Below are positions 45,507 through 54,114 of a stretch of DNA of 64,000 nt, in pieces. The position numbers and the translations under genes are program-made. The stretch spans positions 117,823-181,822 of the forward strand of contig NZ_BMHH01000003.1 in assembly GCF_014640615.1 (NCBI RefSeq), given 5' to 3'. The notes under the pieces are model-generated. The model did not search any database. It saw nothing but the letters and a program-made list of their open reading frames with translations, and had not been told where the DNA came from. The stretch comes from Paramesorhizobium endophyticum. Lineage in GTDB: Bacteria; Pseudomonadota; Alphaproteobacteria; Rhizobiales; Rhizobiaceae. Each line of letters begins with the position of its first letter. The stretch's first letter is position 1.

Positions 45507-46564
45507 CGTGCGCGTGTCCGGGGATCGAGGGTCCGATAGAGAAGATCGGAAAGAAGGTTCAAGGCGATGAAGACAGAGCCGATGACGATCGTACCGCCGA
45601 GTACGGCGTTCATGTCGGCATTCTGCAGCGAGTTGGTGATGTACTGGCCAAGGCCTGGCCAGGAGAACACGGTTTCGGTCAGAACCGAGCCTTCCAGCAG
45701 ACCGGCATAGGAGAGGGCAATCACCGTAACCAGCGGTACGGCGGCATTGCGCAGTGCGTGGCCCCAGATGATGCTCCGCTCGGAGAGGCCCTTGGCGCGG
45801 GCGGCGACGATATATTCCTGCTCCAGCTCGTTCAGCATGAAGGAACGTGTCATGCGGCTGATATAGGCGAGCGAATAATAGCCGAGCAGGCAGGCGGGCA
45901 GCACGATATGATTGAGGATATCGCGCAGCGCATCCCATTGGCGCTGAATGATGGCGTCGAGAATGTAGAAGCCGGTGATCGGCATGAAGGTGTATTCGTA
46001 AACGACGTCGATGCGCCCCGGTCCCGCTGTCCAGCCGAGCCGGGCATAGAACACCAGCAACGCCATCAGCCCCAGCCAGAAGATCGGCACCGAATAGCCG
46101 AACAGGCCGATGACCCGAACCGCCTGGTCGAAAAACCCGCCCCGCTTCACTGCCGCCAGCACGCCGAGCGGCACGCCGATGAGGGAGCCGATGATGGTGC
46201 CGAGCGTTGCCAGTTCCATGGTCGCGGGGAAGACGCGGCGGATATCGGTCATGACGGGATTGGTGGTCAGCACCGACGTGCCGAAATCGCCATGCAGCGC
46301 TTTTCCGACATAGATGATGAACTGCCAGTAGAGTGGCTCGTTGAGGCCCAGTTCCTCACGGGCTCGGGCAATGGTGCTGGCTGGCGCGCGGTCGCCGACG
46401 ATGGCGAGCACTGGGTCGATGGGGATGACGCGCCCGATGAAGAAGGTGACGGCGAGCAGGCCGAGATAGGTTGTGATCACCACGCCGAGGAAGGCGGCGA
46501 TGGAGATGGTCATGCGGGTGATGCGGCTTTGCCGGGCCGTTTGCGTCATATCGAGTGATGCCAT
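45503..46564 (-). CDS. Peptide ABC transporter permease (DppB-like)
   Basis: A permease of about 353 residues: an N-terminal helix (ISIAAFLGVVITTYLGLLAVTFFIGRVIPIDPV), then an extracytoplasmic stretch with ARAREELGLNEPLYWQFIIYVGKALHGDFGTS, and the EAA-type loop ARAKGLSERSIIWGHALRNAAVPLV. The start is uncertain. ATG 46564 is chosen because the frame further upstream runs through the palindromic repeat; ATG 46549 is also possible. No strong ribosome site is visible. Confidence 0.87.
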   Translation of the reverse strand: MASLDMTQTARQSRITRMTISIAAFLGVVITTYLGLLAVTFFIGRVIPIDPVLAIVGDRAPASTIARAREELGLNEPLYWQFIIYVGKALHGDFGTSVLTTNPVMTDIRRVFPATMELATLGTIIGSLIGVPLGVLAAVKRGGFFDQAVRVIGLFGYSVPIFWLGLMALLVFYARLGWTAGPGRIDVVYEYTFMPITGFYILDAIIQRQWDALRDILNHIVLPACLLGYYSLAYISRMTRSFMLNELEQEYIVAARAKGLSERSIIWGHALRNAAVPLVTVIALSYAGLLEGSVLTETVFSWPGLGQYITNSLQNADMNAVLGGTIVIGSVFIALNLLSDLLYRTLDPRTRAR

Positions 46565-46635
46565 GACATGGGAGCCGTTTCTGATGGGGACGCTGGCGGG
46601 AGAGTCTCCCCTTTGCCCTGCCGGACGAGTTCGCG

Positions 46636-46778
46636 CCCTCCTTCCCCCTTGCGGGGAAGGTGCCCGCGTTAGCGGGCGGATGGGGGTGGTGACGTTTGCG
46701 CTTTTGCTGGAAACAGTTGCGCACGCGTCACCACCCCCACCCGACCCTTCGGGCCACCCTCCCCGCAAGGGGGAGGGA
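46636..46778. repeat. Palindromic repeat element between binding-protein and permease genes
   Basis: A 143-bp element with the arm ccctccttcccccttgcggg at the left, an inner stem GGGGGTGGTGACG / CGTCACCACCCCC, and a right half CCGACCCTTCGGG...ccctccccgcaagggggaggg identical in layout to bases 1-40. It is the intergenic sibling of the copy inside cobG. In this position it could stabilise the binding-protein mRNA or attenuate the permease genes. Confidence 0.9.
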
Positions 46779-46798
46779 GTGCGCGTCGGGAGTGCGCC

Positions 46799-48406
46799 CT
46801 ATTTCTTCGACACCGGATATACATAGTTGGTCGAGAAGGTGGGCCCGAGCTTGTAATTCTCGATATTGTCCCGCACGCCCGCAACCTCGGTCTGCTGGTA
46901 GAGGATCACGAAGGGGCTTTCGTCGAGCACCTTCTTCTGCAGATCGTGATACATCTCGATGCGCTTGGCGGTGTCGCGTTCCAGCACGGCGGCCTTGGTT
47001 TCCTTCGTCAGCTCCGGAATATCCCAGGCATTGCGCCAGGCGAGCGTCTTGGCGGACGCACCATCGCCATTGTCAGGATTAGAGGTGAAGGTGTCGGCGT
47101 TGCTGTGCGGGTCCCAATAGTCCATGCCCCAGTCGCCGATATAGATATCGTGGTTGCGGGCGCGGTATTTGGTAAGCGTCTGCTTGCCGTCGCCAGGGAC
47201 GATCTCCAGCTTCACGCCTGCCTTGGCGAAGGTCTGCTGCATGGATTCGGCGATGCCGGTGATCGGCTGGGTGTTGCGCGCGTCGATGGTGACGGAGAAG
47301 CCGTCCTTGAGGCCTGCCTTTTCCAGAAGCGCCTTGGCCTTCTTCACGTCGAGCTTGTAGGGCTTGTCATCCACCGCGCCCAGAACGCCCGCCGGCAGAA
47401 AGGTCTGGTGGATCGTGCCTATGCCCTTGATCAGCGTCTTGCCGATGGCGTTGTAGTCCACGAGATATTTCAGCGCCTCGCGCACTTCCGGCTTTGCCAG
47501 GGTGGGGTTCTTCTGGTTCAGGCTGAAATAATAGACCGTGCCCTTGGGCGCGCTGGTGATATGGATGCCCTTTTTCTTCGACACCGCTTCCATGTCGCCT
47601 GGCTGGAGGTTGCGCGCGATATCGACGTCGCCCTTTTCGAGGAGCAGGCGCTGGGTCGCGCTTTCCTTGACGTGGCGATAAATAATGCGGTTCAGCTTCG
47701 CCTTCTCACCGTAATAATTGTCGTTGCGCTCCATGACGAGGATCTCGTTGGCCCGCCAGTCGCGGATTTTCAGCGGGCCGGAGCCGGCATAATGGGACTT
47801 CAGCCAGGCATTGCCTAGATCGTTGTCAACGACATTCTCCAGCACCAGCTTCTTGTCCACCACGGAGGCCACATCGGCGGTGAGGCAGTTGAGAACAAAG
47901 CTCGGCGCGTAGGGCTGGTCGACGGTCAGCACGAAGGTGCTGGGGTCGACCGCCTTCGCCTTCTCCTCGACATTATCAGGCTTGAGGCCGAACTGGGTGA
48001 GAATGAAGGACGGGCTGCGGTCGAGCTTCACGGCGCGCTGGATCGAGAACGCCACGTCCTCGGCAGTCACAGGATTGCCGGAGGCGAATTTGAGGCCGGG
48101 CTTGAGCTTGAACGTATAGGTCAGGCCATCGTCGGAAACGGTCCAGCTTTCGGCGATATCGCCCACGACCTTGGAGGTGTCGTTGAGGTCGAGGCGGACG
48201 AGCCGGTCATAGGCATTGCCGATGATTTCGCCGGTGCTGATCTCGAAGGACTCGCCGGGATCGAGCGTGATGATGTCATCGAACGCCCATGCCATGACCA
48301 GCGTGTCCTGCGGCGTTGCCGCTGACGCAGGTCCCGCCGCCGTGAGAGCCAGGGCAATCGCCGCCCCGGCGGCAAGCATCCGAAATCGTCCGAAATTCAT
48401 CATCAT
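46799..48406 (-). CDS. Periplasmic dipeptide/oligopeptide-binding protein (SBP family 5)
   Basis: A 535-residue exported receptor (signal peptide ending near PASAA; first ATGs at 48406/48403/48400). The family-5 pattern is clear: LVMAWAFDDIITLDPGESFEISTGEIIGNAYDRLV (about residues 36-70), VTAEDVAFSIQRAV, AGSGPLKI and FSLNQKNPTLAKPEVREALKYLVD. It delivers peptides to the permease pair encoded downstream. The gene sits between the dipeptidase gene and a palindromic repeat that separates it from the permease genes. Confidence 0.92.
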   Translation of the reverse strand: MMMNFGRFRMLAAGAAIALALTAAGPASAATPQDTLVMAWAFDDIITLDPGESFEISTGEIIGNAYDRLVRLDLNDTSKVVGDIAESWTVSDDGLTYTFKLKPGLKFASGNPVTAEDVAFSIQRAVKLDRSPSFILTQFGLKPDNVEEKAKAVDPSTFVLTVDQPYAPSFVLNCLTADVASVVDKKLVLENVVDNDLGNAWLKSHYAGSGPLKIRDWRANEILVMERNDNYYGEKAKLNRIIYRHVKESATQRLLLEKGDVDIARNLQPGDMEAVSKKKGIHITSAPKGTVYYFSLNQKNPTLAKPEVREALKYLVDYNAIGKTLIKGIGTIHQTFLPAGVLGAVDDKPYKLDVKKAKALLEKAGLKDGFSVTIDARNTQPITGIAESMQQTFAKAGVKLEIVPGDGKQTLTKYRARNHDIYIGDWGMDYWDPHSNADTFTSNPDNGDGASAKTLAWRNAWDIPELTKETKAAVLERDTAKRIEMYHDLQKKVLDESPFVILYQQTEVAGVRDNIENYKLGPTFSTNYVYPVSKK

Positions 48407-48456
48407 AATCGTTCCCTTGACTTAAAAAGACTCGCTTCAGCCCCCGGCCCGTTCTT

Positions 48457-48526
48457 TAGCCACATGATCTTTTTCGAAAGCCAGCATCTTTTTCGCCGGC
48501 GCCGGCCTTCGTTTCAAAATCATGCT
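48457..48526. repeat. Palindromic intergenic repeat, copy 2 of 4
   Basis: CACATGATCTTTTTCGAAAG ... TTTCAAAATCATGCTT forms an imperfect long hairpin with an inner GCCGGCGCCGGC dyad. It overlaps the last codons of the dipeptidase gene, which reads through one arm. Confidence 0.5.
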
Positions 48527-49575
48527 TCGTGCCAGGCGGAGCGCAGCACCCTCAACCAGTTCCCACGGCAGATTTTCGCGAGGTCTTCCTCACCATATCC
48601 AGCCTTTCGCAATGCGGCAATCAGGTTTTGCATGCCTGCTGCATCGCCGATGTCGCGGGGAATAAGCGCGCCGTCATAATCCGAGCCGAGCGCGACGCAG
48701 TCGATGCCTGCGCGTTCGACCATATGGTCGATATGGCGCACCATGTCTTCAAGCGGTGTGTCTGCGTTTTCCCGCCCGTCGGCGCGCAGCATGGTGACGG
48801 CGAAGTTGAGGCCAACCAGCCCCTTGCGCTCGCGGATCGCGTCGAGCTGGCGGTCGGTGACATTCCGCGCGACCGGAGTCAGCGCATGAGCATTGGAATG
48901 GCTGGCGATGGGCGGCTGGTCGCTCAACTCCACCACATCCCAGAAGCCTTTCTCCGTCATATGAGCGGTATCGATCAAGATGCCCAGGCTGTTGCACGCC
49001 TTGACGAGCTCGCGTCCCGCATCATTCAGGCCGGGGCCGGTATCCGGGCTCATCGGATAGGCGAAGGGTACGCCATGGCCGAAAATGGTGTTGCGGCTCC
49101 AGACGGGGCCGAGCGAGCGTAGGCCCGCCGCATAGAATACTTCGAGCGCGGCCAGATCCTTGTCGATGGGCTCGCATCCCTCCATGTGCAGCACCGCGGC
49201 GAACTTGCCCTCCGCCAGGGCCCTGTCGATGTCCGCGCCGCTACGGCAGAGCGTCCAGCCGCCGGCCCGGTCGATCTTATGGGCGATGGCGGCAAGTTCC
49301 AGCGCGATGCCGAGGGAAGGGGAGCGTTCCAGCGGAGCGGAGAGGGGCGTCTGGTAATGACCGTTCTCGTCGGGCTTGCCTAAAGTGAGGCCACCTTCGG
49401 AGGGAATATAGATGGCGCAGAGGCCCCCGATGACGCCGCCCTTTTTGGCGCGCAGCATATCCAGATGTCCGCGGTCGGTGCCGTCGATGAATTCCCTGAC
49501 CGGATCGGCGCCCTTGCGGGCATTGCTCCACAAACGCAAAAGCACATCGTTATGACCGTCGAAAACGGTTTGCAT
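48520..49575 (-). CDS. M19 membrane-dipeptidase-family peptidase
   Basis: A 351-residue zinc dipeptidase of the renal-dipeptidase family. FDGHNDVLLRLW (about residues 5-16) holds the first His/Asp ligands, HMEGCEPIDKD the bridging Glu, DTAHMTEKGFWDV and ASHSNAHALTPVARNVTD further His ligands, and GSDYDGALIPRDIGD the late Asp site. No signal peptide, so it probably hydrolyses dipeptides after import. It is the first gene of the dipeptide transporter operon, consistent with uptake coupled to hydrolysis, possibly of D-amino-acid dipeptides from peptidoglycan. Confidence 0.9.
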   Translation of the reverse strand: MQTVFDGHNDVLLRLWSNARKGADPVREFIDGTDRGHLDMLRAKKGGVIGGLCAIYIPSEGGLTLGKPDENGHYQTPLSAPLERSPSLGIALELAAIAHKIDRAGGWTLCRSGADIDRALAEGKFAAVLHMEGCEPIDKDLAALEVFYAAGLRSLGPVWSRNTIFGHGVPFAYPMSPDTGPGLNDAGRELVKACNSLGILIDTAHMTEKGFWDVVELSDQPPIASHSNAHALTPVARNVTDRQLDAIRERKGLVGLNFAVTMLRADGRENADTPLEDMVRHIDHMVERAGIDCVALGSDYDGALIPRDIGDAAGMQNLIAALRKAGYGEEDLAKICRGNWLRVLRSAWHEA

Positions 49576-49799
49576 CGCATCATCCTCTCTTGACGAATTC
49601 CAAACGCAACACCCTGGATTTCCGATTCGTATTTAGACGAGAAAGCCGAGGGAGTCGCTGGATTTTGTATGATGGGATGTGCTCGAAATACGAGATATAG
49701 TAAAAATTAATATACTTGAATTCTGTAAAACTATGTTTCGTTTATATTTTAAGAAACCAGATCGAATTTGAAATAAAAAATAAAATATCCATTAAATTG
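49576..49799. other. AT-rich intergenic stretch without recognised genes
   Basis: This region between the dipeptidase start and the candidate small RNA is strikingly AT-rich (for example about 49690-49800) and has no convincing coding frame. It must contain the dipeptide operon promoter and possibly that of the small RNA. I see no clear operator. Confidence 0.5.
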
Positions 49800-49967
49800 G
49801 GGTTTCGCTTTGGTTAAATGTGTTGCAAGTTACTTTCGCTGGCAACCCACCCAGCTCTGAGACCCGGCGCTCCCCAAGCCCGCTAGCCCCCGGATTGCCG
49901 GGTCTCTTCATTTCTTTTCTTTCCTCCTCCAAAGTTGAAGCCGCCCTGAAAGGGGCGGCTTTTTTTT
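49800..49967 (+). ncRNA. Candidate trans-acting small RNA
   Basis: A strong plus-strand terminator (49940-49967) has no plus-strand gene ahead of it. Upstream lies a second stable stem, GAGACCCGGC / GCCGGGTCTC (about 49859-49910), around a C-rich loop. A single-stranded pyrimidine stretch TTTCCTCCTCC lies between the two hairpins; CCTCC is complementary to Shine-Dalgarno sequences. Hairpin, anti-SD linker, terminator is the layout of rhizobial small RNAs that block translation. The 5' end is not determined; 49800 is a guess after the AT-rich region. Confidence 0.5.
49940..49967 (+). terminator. Strong orphan Rho-independent terminator
   Basis: GCCGCCC / GGGCGGC stem (49940-49959) with a short loop, followed by eight T residues. 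The opposite strand has no T-run, so it acts on the plus strand. Confidence 0.9.
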
Positions 49968-49971
49968 CGGA

Positions 49972-50115
49972 TTAGAAAAGGCTGGCGTAGGATTTGCCTT
50001 GGGCTGCCAAGTCGGTTGTAGACGCATCGAAATCGCCGCGCGCTATGAAAATGATGACGAAGAATGCCATTAGGAAAAGGCTGAGCGTTGCTCTGGCTAG
50101 AAGTTCTGGATTCAT
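49972..50115 (-). CDS. Small single-helix membrane protein
   Basis: A 47-residue frame with one hydrophobic helix (TLSLFLMAFFVIIFIARG, about residues 9-26) and a short polar tail. The ATG at 50115 is chosen over one 54 bases upstream because it yields the canonical small membrane protein layout; the ribosome site is weak. No family is recognised. It may be a stress- or envelope-related small protein, or simply a chance frame in an AT-rich region. Confidence 0.45.
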   Translation of the reverse strand: MNPELLARATLSLFLMAFFVIIFIARGDFDASTTDLAAQGKSYASLF

Positions 50116-50240
50116 GGAGATTCTCTCAATTAACATTAGTAACTTATTAAATATCGATGTTTGCCGCAAGCAGCAGGATCAGTCATGAAATAATGCACTA
50201 AATGGTTGATTGCGTCAATAGTATTTCATTCAAGAATAGA

Positions 50241-50282
50241 AACGCCGGGCGCTTCGCTTTTCAGCAAAACACCCGGCGCTTA
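50241..50282 (-). terminator. Terminator of the outer-membrane protein gene
   Basis: On the minus strand GCGCCGGG pairs with CCCGGCG(T) across a loop of about 20 bases that itself contains TTTTGCTGAAAAGC, followed by TTTC. It lies about 25 bases after the stop. Confidence 0.6.
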
Positions 50283-50305
50283 AGAGCCCTGGACTGAAAC
50301 GAGCG

Positions 50306-50947
50306 TTAGAACTTGTAGTTGACGCCCGCCTTGATGGCGTGGTTTTTCAGATTGTCGCGCTGGTCTCTGCCCGCGACTTCCGTCTTCACGTCGCCGAAGC
50401 GCATATAGTCATATTCCACCTTGGCGGAGAGGGGGCCGGAGATCTGCTGCTCCACGCCCGCGCCCAGAAGGACGCCGCCTTCCCAGTCGCTGCCCGAGGT
50501 GACGGTGCCCTTCGGCTTGAACTTGGTCACGCCATAGCCGAGCGTGCCGTAGACGAGCGTCTTGTCGAGCGCGACACCGGCCTTCGCCTTGGCGACACCC
50601 GACCAGGATTGCTGCAGCGTGCCGCCACGGCCGAGGCGATGTTCGGCTTCGGCGAAATTGCCTTCCAGTTCGCCGCCATAGACGAATTTGCCGTTCTGGA
50701 AATTCTTGCCGACGACAAGGCCGCCCAGCGCGCCGGTGCGGTTGGAGAACGGGTTGGGGAATTCCGACGAGGACGCGCCGATCTGCGCGCCGACATAATT
50801 GCCGGACCAGTCAGTGCCCGAGTCGAGCGGCGCTGGTTCAGAATAGTCGTTGTTGTAATTGCCGAGATCTGCGGCCAGCGCTACCGGCGCGGAAAGGGTT
50901 GCGGCGAGGCCGGCGACAAAGGCAAGCGAAAGGGGGCGTTTGGACAT
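50306..50947 (-). CDS. Outer-membrane beta-barrel protein (Omp25/Omp31-like)
   Basis: A 213-residue protein with a signal peptide (cleavage after VALAA) and alternating beta-barrel sequence ending in the C-terminal aromatic signature (IKAGVNYKF). WSGNYVGAQIGASS near the start of the mature chain, VYGGELEGNFAEA, VYGTLGYGVTKF and SAKVEYDYMRFGDV are typical of the Omp25/Omp31 porin-like family of Brucellaceae and other Rhizobiales. It probably forms an eight-stranded barrel that stabilises the envelope. Monocistronic, with its own terminator. Confidence 0.88.
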   Translation of the reverse strand: MSKRPLSLAFVAGLAATLSAPVALAADLGNYNNDYSEPAPLDSGTDWSGNYVGAQIGASSSEFPNPFSNRTGALGGLVVGKNFQNGKFVYGGELEGNFAEAEHRLGRGGTLQQSWSGVAKAKAGVALDKTLVYGTLGYGVTKFKPKGTVTSGSDWEGGVLLGAGVEQQISGPLSAKVEYDYMRFGDVKTEVAGRDQRDNLKNHAIKAGVNYKF

Positions 50948-51128
50948 TTACGAATACTCCGATATGCGAATGGCGCGGGAATTGCTGACTATCCGCCGCA
51001 CCGAAACTCTCCTTTCGGGATGTACGGCAAATGTGCCCGAAATGCGTAAAATTCGAACTTAATTATATGTTTTCTTTAGTGAATTTTCATTTATGCTTAA
51101 CGATGGGTAAATGGTCCTTTTGGATATG

Positions 51129-52901
51129 TTAACGCAGCGGCCAGAAATACATCAGCGCCGGAACCGCCGTCAGCACGATGAGGAAAGACAGGGGCAGGCC
51201 CAGGCGCGGGTAGTCGCTGAACTTATAGCCACCCGGACCCATGACGAGCGTGTTGCACTGGTGGCCGATGGGGGTGAGGAAGTCGCAGCCCGCGCCGATG
51301 GCGACGGCCATGAGAAAGGCTTCAGGCTTGAAGCCTAGGCCGGTCGCAAAACTGGTGGCGATAGGCGCCATGACGAGCACAGTCGCGGCATTATTGAGAA
51401 ACGGCGTGACGGCCATGGCTGTGACGAGGATCAGCGCCAGCGCCCCGTAAGCCGGAAGATGATGGCCGAAGATTGTGAGCCAGTTGGCGATGACATTGCT
51501 TGCGCCCGTCGTCCGCAGGGCATCGCTGACCGGGATCAGCGCGGCGAGCATGACCAGGATGGGGCCGTTGATTGCGCCATAGACCTCGCGCAGAGGCAGG
51601 GCGCGGAAGAGCACCATGGCGACGGCGGCAGCGAAAAAGGCGACCGCGACCGGCAGCACCCCGAGCGCCGTTGTCCCCATGGCGGCGATGAGGATAACGA
51701 GTGGCACCAGCCCGCGCCGGATGCTGCCCAGCAGGATGGGGCGGCGGGCGAGGGGAAGGCAGCCGAATTCGCGCAATATGTTTGGCAGGTTGCTATCCTT
51801 GCCCTGCAGCACGATCACATCGCCCAGCCGGAAGATGATTTCGCCAAGCCGCTCCTTGATGCCCTCGCCCTGGCGGCTTACCGCGAGGAGGTTGACGTTA
51901 TAGCGGTCGAACAGGGCCAACTGCCGGGCCGAGAGGCCGATGAGCGGCGAACCATCGGTGATGACGGCCTCGATCGTATCTATTTCCGCCGAGTTACCGT
52001 TCGCCGAGGGTTTGCGCTCCGCCGAGAGCACCAGCTTTCCCTGCGTCACGATCTGGTCGAGCGCCTTCGGGTCGCCCTCGATCAGCAGGAGGTCGTTTTT
52101 CTTGAGAACGGCATCGGGAAGCGGGGGCATCTTCCTGTCTGTGCGTATGATCGAAATCACCCGTGCATTGCTTTCGACCGATTGAAGGAGTTCGGCGACG
52201 GTCTTGCCGAGAGCCGTGGAGTCCTTGGTGACTCTTGCCTCGGAGACGTAATTCTTGATCTCGATGGCTTCATCCAGCGAGGCCGTCTCGCGGGTGCGCG
52301 CCGGGACGAGCCAGTAGAACAGGACGAGGAAGATAACGCCGGTGGCGGCAAGCGTCGCGCCGACGGGCGTGAAATCGAACATGGTGAAGGCCTGCCCGGT
52401 CAGTTCCGCGCGCATGCGCGAGACGACGATATTGGGCGAGGTGCCGATCTCGGTCATCAGGCCGCCCAGGAGCGAGCCGAACGCCATCGGCATCAGGAAG
52501 ACGGAAGGCGAGACATTGGACCGGCGGGCAAATTGAAACGCGATGGGGATCATGATCGCCAGCGCGCCAATATTCTTGACGAAGGCCGCCAGCACCGTGA
52601 CCGTGATGACCAGAACCGCCAATTGCCCCCGCACGGAGGCCAGCCGCGGGGTCAGCCGCTGGATGACCGTTTCCATGAGGCCCGACCGAGCGACACCGGC
52701 ACTGACGATCAGCGCGCTTCCGACAATGATGACGATTTCGTCGCTGAATCCCTTGAAGGCGGCATCGAAGGGCACGACGCCGACCGCGATGGCGACGAGA
52801 AGGGAGCACACCGATACGATATCATAGCGGAAGCGGCCCCAAATGAACGCCGCCATCATCAGCATGATGACGGTAATTGCCAATATCTGCTGGGCGGTCA
52901 C
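51129..52901 (-). CDS. SLC13/DASS-type anion permease with central RCK_C (TrkA-C) domains
   Basis: A transporter of about 590 residues. Blocks of hydrophobic helices (about residues 1-210 and 400-590) flank two soluble TrkA-C-type modules (about 215-385, for example VISIIRTDRKMPPLPDAVLKKNDLLLIEG and LGEIIFRLGDVIVLQGK). TEIGTSPNIVVS (about 148-159) and the matching TPFLNNAATVLVMAPIA and LTPIGHQCNTLVMGPGGY resemble the paired SNT-like sodium/anion motifs. Probable substrate: sulfate, a dicarboxylate or a related anion. GTG 52901 has GGAG 6 bases upstream and matches the family N-terminus; ATG 52961 is the alternative. Confidence 0.82.
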   Translation of the reverse strand: MTAQQILAITVIMLMMAAFIWGRFRYDIVSVCSLLVAIAVGVVPFDAAFKGFSDEIVIIVGSALIVSAGVARSGLMETVIQRLTPRLASVRGQLAVLVITVTVLAAFVKNIGALAIMIPIAFQFARRSNVSPSVFLMPMAFGSLLGGLMTEIGTSPNIVVSRMRAELTGQAFTMFDFTPVGATLAATGVIFLVLFYWLVPARTRETASLDEAIEIKNYVSEARVTKDSTALGKTVAELLQSVESNARVISIIRTDRKMPPLPDAVLKKNDLLLIEGDPKALDQIVTQGKLVLSAERKPSANGNSAEIDTIEAVITDGSPLIGLSARQLALFDRYNVNLLAVSRQGEGIKERLGEIIFRLGDVIVLQGKDSNLPNILREFGCLPLARRPILLGSIRRGLVPLVILIAAMGTTALGVLPVAVAFFAAAVAMVLFRALPLREVYGAINGPILVMLAALIPVSDALRTTGASNVIANWLTIFGHHLPAYGALALILVTAMAVTPFLNNAATVLVMAPIATSFATGLGFKPEAFLMAVAIGAGCDFLTPIGHQCNTLVMGPGGYKFSDYPRLGLPLSFLIVLTAVPALMYFWPLR

Positions 52902-53033
52902 GCTGCACTCCGTCCAAGACTTATTAAAAAGCGATTCAATATCGTTCGCTTCGAATAACATTGGGCTCAGGCGAAGAAAAGCCAGAGTTGCGCTTGTTGA
53001 ATCCGGCAGATAATTTCACGGCATCGATTTCAT

Positions 53034-53933
53034 ATGGGGAATACGTTTTTGACCCTGTTTCGCGGCCTATCAGCTTTTCCATTGACGCCCACCGATGCGG
53101 AGGGCCGGGTGCAGGCGGATGCGCTCGCTATCCTTGTGGAGCGTATCCATGAAGCCGGTGCGGATTCCATCGGCCTGCTCGGCAGTACCGGCGGGTACGC
53201 CTTCCTGACGCGGCCTGAACGCAAACGCGCCGTCGAGGCCGCAGTCGCAAAGGTAGGGGGCAGGACGCCTGTTATCGTTGGCGTCGGCGCGCTGCGGACC
53301 GACGAGGCGCAGGCACTGGCCCGCGATGCGGCGGAAGCCGGAGCCGATGGCCTGCTGCTCGCGCCGGTCTCCTACACGCCTTTGACCGAGGAGGAAGTGT
53401 TCCAGCATTTCGTCGCGGTGGCCTCGGCGACCGAGCTGCCGCTCTGCATCTACAACAACCCGACCACCACCAAATTTACCTTCAGCCATGAGCTGATCGC
53501 GCGGCTGTCGGAGGTACCCAACGTCGCCGCCGTCAAGATGCCCGCACCGGCGGATGGCGATTTCGCGGAAGAGATCATGCGCTTGCGGAACCTGACGCCA
53601 GATGGTTTCGCCATCGGCTATAGCGGCGATTGGAACGCGGCGAACGCGCTGCTCCACGGCGCGGACGCCTGGTACAGCGTCGTGGCCGGCCTTCTGCCGG
53701 AACCCGCGCTGAAGCTCACCCGCGCCGCGCAACGGGGCGATGTGAACGAAGCGCAACGCATGAACGAAGCGTTCCAGCCGCTCTGGACCTTGTTCCAGGA
53801 ATTCGGCAGCTTCCGCGTCATGTACGCCATCGCCAATCTGCTGGACCTAAGCGAAGCGCAGCCGCCGCGCCCGATCCTGCCATTAGCCGGGGAGGTGCTG
53901 GAGCGGGTGAAGGCCGCGCTGAAGTCAGTTTAA
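53034..53933 (+). CDS. DapA-family aldolase (dihydrodipicolinate synthase/NAL superfamily)
   Basis: A 299-residue TIM-barrel lyase. Family landmarks: LSAFPLTPTDAEGRVQ (about residues 12-27), GLLGSTGGYAFLTRPERKRAVE (about 47-68), the Tyr of CIYNNPTTT (about 138-146), the Schiff-base Lys in AAVKMPAP (about 164-171) and GYSGDWNAANALLHGADAWYS. The GSTGGYAFL variant differs from canonical DapA (GTTGE), so it is probably a different pyruvate-dependent aldolase or dehydratase rather than the lysine-pathway enzyme. Single gene, next to decayed sequence. Confidence 0.85.
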   Translation: MGNTFLTLFRGLSAFPLTPTDAEGRVQADALAILVERIHEAGADSIGLLGSTGGYAFLTRPERKRAVEAAVAKVGGRTPVIVGVGALRTDEAQALARDAAEAGADGLLLAPVSYTPLTEEEVFQHFVAVASATELPLCIYNNPTTTKFTFSHELIARLSEVPNVAAVKMPAPADGDFAEEIMRLRNLTPDGFAIGYSGDWNAANALLHGADAWYSVVAGLLPEPALKLTRAAQRGDVNEAQRMNEAFQPLWTLFQEFGSFRVMYAIANLLDLSEAQPPRPILPLAGEVLERVKAALKSV

Positions 53934-53974
53934 GGGAAATGCTGGTGGCGGCCGGTTAACGGTATTCATTCACC

Positions 53975-54110
53975 GTCCAGAAAACACCCCATGATTTCGC
54001 GGCTTCGCGCTGGTTCCTGTCGTGCCCGCTGACAAGCGATCAGTGCTTTCCACAGTGCCCATCGTCTGGCGTGTGCCAAACGGCTTCGTTTAGAAGAAGC
54101 GCGGTGTGGA
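53975..54110 (-). pseudogene. Remnant of an aminoglycoside-phosphotransferase-like gene (3' end)
   Basis: The segment from ATGATTTCGCGGCTTCGCGCTGG (53991) onward closely matches 54943-55050, the 3' end of the intact aph-like gene. The minus-strand translation gives LNEAVWHTPDDGH and DRNQREAAKSWGVFW, parallel to LDEATWARARGWA and DKNQREAAKSWQVIN, but with frame breaks. It is a decayed duplicate; the rest of the gene is gone. Confidence 0.8.
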
Positions 54111-54114
54111 ACGT

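Noticed and set aside
46565..46768. N-terminal extension of the DppB-like permease through the repeat
   Set aside because: It would encode the palindromic element as protein. Unlike in cobG, nothing downstream requires it and the permease family starts later.
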